NCBI GenBank assembly: GCA_026874595.1
Contig: CM049307.1
Coordinates: forward strand, 73,138,643-73,202,642
Direction of reading: 5' to 3'
Source of the DNA: Sipunculus nudus
Taxonomy: Eukaryota; Annelida; Sipuncula; Golfingiida; Sipunculidae
Length of the DNA: 64,000 bases
Shown here: one piece after another, positions 58,423-64,000 of the stretch
Numbering within the stretch: position 1 is the stretch's first letter
Layout: each line of letters starts with the position of its first letter
The notes under the pieces: generated by a model
The model's database searches: none
What the model was told of the DNA's origin: nothing
What the model saw: only the letters and a program-made list of their open reading frames with translations
Made by a program: the position numbers and the translations under genes

Positions 58423-61400
58423 AATAGCAAACCATTTCAGGGCATGCTATGCATGGGAGTATTACAAAACTGAGAGACGATGAAATTTGTATTTTCTGTG
58501 CATGTTCTTGGAATAATTGTGAAGTTTTTTTTTTGCAAATTGAAAAAAATAAACAGGACATTAATATAACAAGGATCCTTATTAAGACGAAATAAAATAA
58601 TCACATATAAACATATTGTTAAATGCCTTTTCCTATATTTCACTGTTAAATGGCGGCTTGCCTGGGAACCTGTGTTTTGAAAGAAGGGTAAATATTCACT
58701 TGCGGTCGTTTATTGTAGTCCACAGATCGTGAAAAGAACACCGACTCTGATTACCGTCACATACACAAACCACGGTGATGACGTAGACGGCATACAGGTT
58801 TTTCTTTTTGTGTTTTGGTTCTTGCTGTTTCAGCCTTTCCCTTTTGGCGCCAAGACCCCTGTATGCTTAGTCTGTTGAACAATGGTATACTCTCCCCTTG
58901 CGGGAGTTAATACCTCTGTAATGAATACCTCCCTGTTGCCTATATAATGGCTCCTCGGGCTGTAAATATGTGCTTCTCGGGGATTTCAGGAAAGCCGCGA
59001 TACAGGGATGAACTCAATGAGTAGCGTTAGCCGAACCAGACTTTGTGTTACCATACTCCGTCAGTGACACATGATCATTCCAGTTGGTGCCTGGAATATA
59101 ATCTTCAGGATCACATCCGTACCTTCTAACAGAAAGTTAAGTTAACCCCTATAAAAATAAAAATATTTCTTTTCTTTTCACTTCCTTCCCCGAATCAAAA
59201 CAATAATTGTAACTCTACAACTGTACGTGTCACATTTAACGTTTAGGAATGCAACAGCTATAAGTGTAAATATTAATGTACAGTTACTTAATTGGTCCCC
59301 ACGACCGCCTTTTTGACAACACCTCATGGCCTACAAATACGCTGTTACTTGATATAAACTAGATCAATCGTTAGCTTTTTAAAGTATACTTTCTAAAAAA
59401 ACCTACCATTCTGACCGAATGAATACAAGCATGGCTCGAGTTACTGGACGATACGGGAAATGACTCGTTACCATAGAAATGGATTTTTCAATTTGTTTCA
59501 TGAGTTCACATGTATTCTTTTGTATTAAATCATCACTCGTAGTCTAATGTTAAGAATATCGGTTGTTTAGAAATAAATCAACGCAATACGTTCACCCGTA
59601 CGGCTTGTATCAGGACTCGAGTCAGGCTAACAAGTCCAATATAAATTGTGTAATCACGGCTCAACTGAAACAAACAAATAGATGTTATGTATTCATATTA
59701 ATCAGTTTGCTGACTGACAATTGACGCACTGAGACTCCTTTCACAGGATTTTACAATAATTTATCCTATGAACATGAATAACTTAAATTATGGTTTCGCT
59801 CATGCTAAACACATTTAATTAAATATTTCGTGTTATTTAGCCATACCAGTGAGAACAAAACAATATAAATGACTCAAATCGTAGAATAAATGTTCTCAAT
59901 GTAACTGCTATATGTTTCATATGTGCTATATTCAATATGAATTAAGCTCAATATTCTCTTTCAGTAAACAAGACTCAATATAGAAACTTGAAAGAGTGAA
60001 CATAGAGGAACTGATAATTTCTAAACCTGTTGGCACAGATATTGTTGACTTTTGACAGTGCTTTATGGTTTGTCAACACATCTGTTAAAATGTCGCTATA
60101 GGAACTCTGCATGGCAAATATATGAAAGTGCTTGACAGTGTACGTTCTATATTAATTAAACTAATAACAGCTGTGACTGGGGCACCGGAAAACAGAGCCA
60201 GGGCAAGGCCATGGAACGGTCACTGAGTGCAAATCGAACACATGTATGCAGGAACCGGAAGTAGGTTCATACGGTACAGCCAAAGATACCCAGATGAAAG
60301 AGCGGCTGTATGTACTAAAACCAATTATCCTAGCAGGATCAACCAGTAAATAGCGTTCTTTCTATGTCACCCAGTAATCAATAATCTCACGTAATGCGTT
60401 CAGTATCAGTTTTCCACGATCAAATATACGTAAAACAGTTATGTTTTATGTGGGAATTTACTGTGAACTGATATGGTGCAGTGGAATCCATTTGCGGGTT
60501 TATACAGTTTTAAGTATACTTTTATTTTGCAAATGTAAATATTATTGCTATTCGTTAGGATTGTATATGCTTTAACTCCGTTCGTCTGGGTGGATGTGTG
60601 TGTTACAACATAACGAACACATTCAGGAACGGAATCTCGTGGAATTTTCAGGACATTTCGGGAACGGGCCAAAGGAGAATGGATAAGATTTGATGATGTG
60701 GATCCGGCACGTGACGAGGAACATCATCAAGGGATATTCATAATGTAAAATCACTTATGCACAATGAACCTCGAAGATGGGCCTAATAAGTGAAAGCAAA
60801 CACGGGTTGGGGAGCATCCTACATTACCCCCCCCCCCCCCACACACACACACATGGCGGAGACTTGCATTCCTTAGAATGCAGCTTTCTAGTTTCCCATA
60901 ATTCATGCAAAGTAGCAGGAATAATATATTATACACATTATTGAATATGCACGACCTCTTGTATCCTCTCCCTTTCATAGGATGGAAAAGGAAGTGAGAG
61001 ATATTCACCTTTTCAAAACAAAATAATTACCCCGGATAACGCTCAGATTACTATGCAAGGCAGAAACCTACCAAATACTAACAACCCTCAGGAGCATAAC
61101 GTTTCCATGGAGACGAGTAGGAGGGGCTTAAATGTCATTCCGTGCACGTGGTTTATTAGTGTTTACTGGGGGCTCGGTACTTATCCAGGTCAGTTGGGCA
61201 TTTACCAAATTATCCTGAACCCTTTTACGGAGACACAGTGCCGCAACCGTGGAAAAGGCATGCATAGAGTTCAGACGGTACTCTACTGCATCATTTAAGC
61301 ATGTACGATAAACAGATTAGGTCAACAGCAGGTCTTACCTAGTGGCGAGAACATTATATGCACAATATTCAGGTGAATATTAGTAAGTTTCCCTTTAAAT

Positions 61401-62145
61401 CCAGATATTCACCTACCTTTTCTATAGAATATATGTAATTTCTGGCTTACACTTCGTACATGTCAATAAACGCCATTAAGTTCCTCTTAAGAGCGCTTGT
61501 TGAACTACAAGCTGTTTCTAAACATAGCAAACAGAAAACCATGTAACTGAAGATTGTTAGTTATATATGTGCGGAAGATGAAAGGTCACTAGATGAGCTT
61601 AAAACGCCCTTTACAAAACTCCGGTTTGTCTGATTTGCCGAAAGATGTCTTTATTGAATGTTAATGTATTTGCGGGTCCCCACATGTTAAAACACGTGGG
61701 TATAAACAAAAGAAACAGCCTGTGTGCGATAGAATTGGCGTTATCTATTCTACTTATATTAAAGGTTTAATGGAGTAATCGGAGTAGCTCCTCCAGAACG
61801 TAAATATATCAGATTGGTGAAATCACGCAGTAAAAACACATCTGTATTCTTCCCTGTCATGTGACGATATCACGTGATGTGCAGATAAGACAGGTGGCTT
61901 AGGAATTTATTTCCGCAGATGTACAGGTGAACCCAGCTTACTAATCTCTGAAAGGGCATTATCTGATCGTTGTATCGCCTGCATTAGTGCTTTAGCTTCA
62001 CGTCGTGTACTCTTTAGAAAGCAGTTTAGGCTAACCAGCTGAAATCAGACCTGTGTGTGAAAAGAAAATCAAGATCTCAAGTGAAACCCGGAATTCCTTT
62101 CACATTTACGGGTTCAATTTTTGCCAGGTTTTATTAAGCCCTTAA
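58133..62145. other. Non-coding stretch with (TA)n and C run
   Basis: No gene recognised. It contains (TA)n at 58362-58419 and a C run followed by (AC)n at 60828-60853. Short frames (60439-60672, 60751-61008, 61053-61298) show no motif. Confidence 0.5.
58362..58419. repeat. (TA)n microsatellite
   Basis: About 29 TA dinucleotides. The Tyr-Ile repeats on both strands are artefacts. Confidence 0.95.
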
Positions 62146-62533
62146 CAAGAGACCCATGGTTCATTATTCTGCGATGTCTTGCATAACATTTTAACTTTGC
62201 CTTCGCAACCGAAATCTTATCATTTAAGAAATAGAAAAATATAGGTTGCACCAACAGGCTTTATCAACAGATGAAATTTTCCATGCATTAATTATTGAGA
62301 TACTGGAGCTTTTGTATCAAATTTAAATTATTCTCGGGTGTACAAACAAGGGCCATAACTCGGAGGATATAGGTCGCAATCACCTAATAACAAGCTTTAA
62401 AGGATATGGGCCTCCATGGATATTCAGTTAGAAGTTTCTAGTTCTGGAGGTTATGATTTGTGCCGTGCTAACGGACGGGAGGTCAACGGACACAAGGCGA
62501 TCGCTATACCTTAGCTTTACATCAGCTGAGCTA
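62146..62533 (-). mobile_element. HLE-A: short deletion derivative
   Basis: The 5' end on the minus strand is TAGCTCAGCTGA (62522-62533) after TTTTATT. The core has a single unit (ATATAGGTTGCACCAACAGG, GAGATACTGGAGC, GGTTATGATTTGTGCC and CGGACGGGAGG). The 3' end is a decayed ACCCATGGT-centred hairpin with CTTG (62146-62149) and TT. At 388 bp it is far shorter than the copies at 56.7 and 23.6 kb. The 3' arm copy is eroded. Confidence 0.7.
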
Positions 62534-64000
62534 ATAAAACCTATGACTTCATTCTTGAAGAAGTAATTCAAATCCTTCTTTTTTGGAGCACGTTATTCCA
62601 AGCTCCGGTCTGAAAGTAATATGCTAGCATTCCCGAATTTAATCAAATGAAAACATAGGGTTAGATCTATTGAGGCCAAATCCAACAGCATCATTTCAAT
62701 ACAGAAACAAACGTTTTCGTCTTCATTTATAGGAAAATGATTTCAGACCCTGGTTTGTAGCAGAAATTGTATCATTAATAATGAGGTTGTTTATAAATGT
62801 ATAACCTGAAATAAAATAGGTTCAATCCCCGGCGTGACTATGAAAGTTGGTTGTAGTGGCCCGTCCAAGGTTGTTTTTTTTTATTGTCCTTCATTTTTAT
62901 CCAGCCATATATAGAAACGTCACCATCATTGCCATGGGAAGTGTCTTGCATTAGTTAATATAAATAGTTGTAAAATTCTTTCAAACAAATGTTTATTAAA
63001 CTCAAGGTATAATGGAAGTAATGTAGACGTTTCAGGGCTGTTTCACATTAGACTATTTGAAACGTAAGACGTTTCCTTTTAGCTTTATTGAAAGTTAACG
63101 TATCGATTAAGCCAGAAAAATCGTTCCAACTTGAGTTAAATCAAACTGTGATTTAATTTATTTTTTTGCAGGAAGGCCGAACGATTATGATGCCCTGGTC
63201 TGTAGCCCGCTCTTTTAGTACGTAAATCCTGGCAATGTGTAAGAGACCTACGTTGTACTGAATACCAGCTGATGTCTGGAAGTAGGCAGAGTGGTATTGT
63301 AAGCTACAGGTCTGACTCTACCTAGACACGGATACACAGATGTTTTTGATCCACGTGTAATCAGCTAAAAGGGTTCTTCTACGTAGCAGACACAAGTATT
63401 AGTAGACGTGTCCTTGTGTCTACATTATTTAAAATAGGCGTCAAACAAAATTTCATAGACACCAATTTTATATTTGATACAAATTGAATATTTTATACCT
63501 ATTTTAGAGACAAAATTTCAATATATTTATCATAAATATATTATATTATTTTAAACCAAAAGGTTGTCAAAAAGCCGTTGCAAGACCATCTTTATGAAGG
63601 CACTCCCACCATTGGCACCTGGTATCATCTGGTTACAAAAACATGCAGTCCTATAGACCACATTGTCTCAAAGACTTTTGCAGGGATCGACATGAGCAGA
63701 AAAGCAGCTCTCGCCCGGGGGGCCCTGTCGAGCCCTAAAATCACTTGCCCCAAAAGGAAAACAAGTAGTCCCCGAATCTGTCATTTTATTTTATTTATAC
63801 AAAATGTATACTATTTGACAAAGACGTGGACCAGTTATGCCACATTGTTTGAGATTATTTGCTAAAGTAGGCCAAATTCATTGGCCAATACAATGTTAAC
63901 CATATGCTCTGTAACTCTCAGTTACTCTCTAGTAAACAAGAAGAAATATGAAGGGACAACCAAAAACATTGTTAAATTCAATTGTTTTGAAAAATTAAAC
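62534..64000. other. Non-coding stretch to the window end
   Basis: No gene recognised. A box B-like AGGTTCAATCCCC at 62818-62830 without a clear box A may be a SINE scrap. The frame at 63578-63865 (95 codons) contains SSPKITCPKRKTSSP and matches no family I know. Confidence 0.45.

Noticed and set aside
2541-62533. Autonomous Helitron or other transposase gene
   Set aside because: I looked for Rep, helicase or transposase-like frames in and next to the elements and found none. All copies appear non-autonomous.
63578-63865. 95-codon frame with a Ser/Lys/Pro-rich middle as a gene
   Set aside because: No recognisable domain or start context. Similar lengths occur by chance across the window.

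Overview
This is a 64 kb piece of an AT-rich, intron- and repeat-dominated animal genome. The best guess is a bivalve mollusc or close lophotrochozoan relative. The reasons are the mix of repeats: non-autonomous Helitron-like (HINE/'pearl'-type) elements with tandem cores and GTCC/ACGG-type microsatellites, tRNA-derived SINEs, a CR1/L2-like LINE tail and many minisatellites. There is no sign of bacterial gene organisation, and most open frames are produced by repeats or by chance. Species identity is inference.

Only one gene is clear: an uninterrupted 196-codon UBE2H-type ubiquitin-conjugating enzyme at 20632-21222 (+). It has the HPN motif and the active-site cysteine, an acidic tail and an unusual basic C-terminus. 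Because vertebrate UBE2H genes are split by introns, this copy is probably an old, still intact retrogene. CCAAT and octamer motifs lie upstream. A second, weak candidate is an 80-codon minus-strand frame at 19110-19352. It looks like a secreted peptide precursor, with a signal peptide, a Gly-Lys-Arg amidation site and a Lys-Arg site.

Region by region. 2.5-8.3 kb is a tandem array of one Helitron-like family (here HLE-D, minus strand). 9.0-11.4 kb is a 24-bp minisatellite. 14.3-14.7 kb is a 31-bp minisatellite. 15.4 kb carries an HLE-A 5' end and 17.5 kb a LINE-like tail. 19-21.5 kb holds the gene region. 23.6-26.0 kb is a large HLE-A element full of AGGTCA half-sites. 29.4-31.2 kb has two minisatellites. 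34.3-35.0 kb is a 30-bp minisatellite. 35.45-39.34 kb is an HLE-C-like element with a complete HLE-B element nested in it. 39.6 kb is a SINE. 41.28-42.98 kb is a complete HLE-C. 46.3-47.2 kb is decayed HLE-C-like sequence. 47.6-48.35 kb is a 26-bp minisatellite. 49.87-50.18 kb is a Harbinger-like MITE with TAA target duplications. 50.5-51.2 kb is a LINE 3' remnant. 53-58.1 kb holds HLE-A copies and SINEs, one SINE nested inside an HLE-A. 62.1-62.5 kb is a short HLE-A deletion derivative.

The main discovery candidate is structural. Four families with unrelated terminal sequences (A-D) use the same plan: a 5' hairpin, a tandem-repeat core, a 3' copy of one hairpin arm, then a short second hairpin and a CTAG or CTTG end followed by TT. 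This plan fits Helentron-associated HINE elements moved in trans. No Rep/helicase frame was seen here, so the mobilising enzyme must lie elsewhere. Family names HLE-A to HLE-D are labels for this report only.
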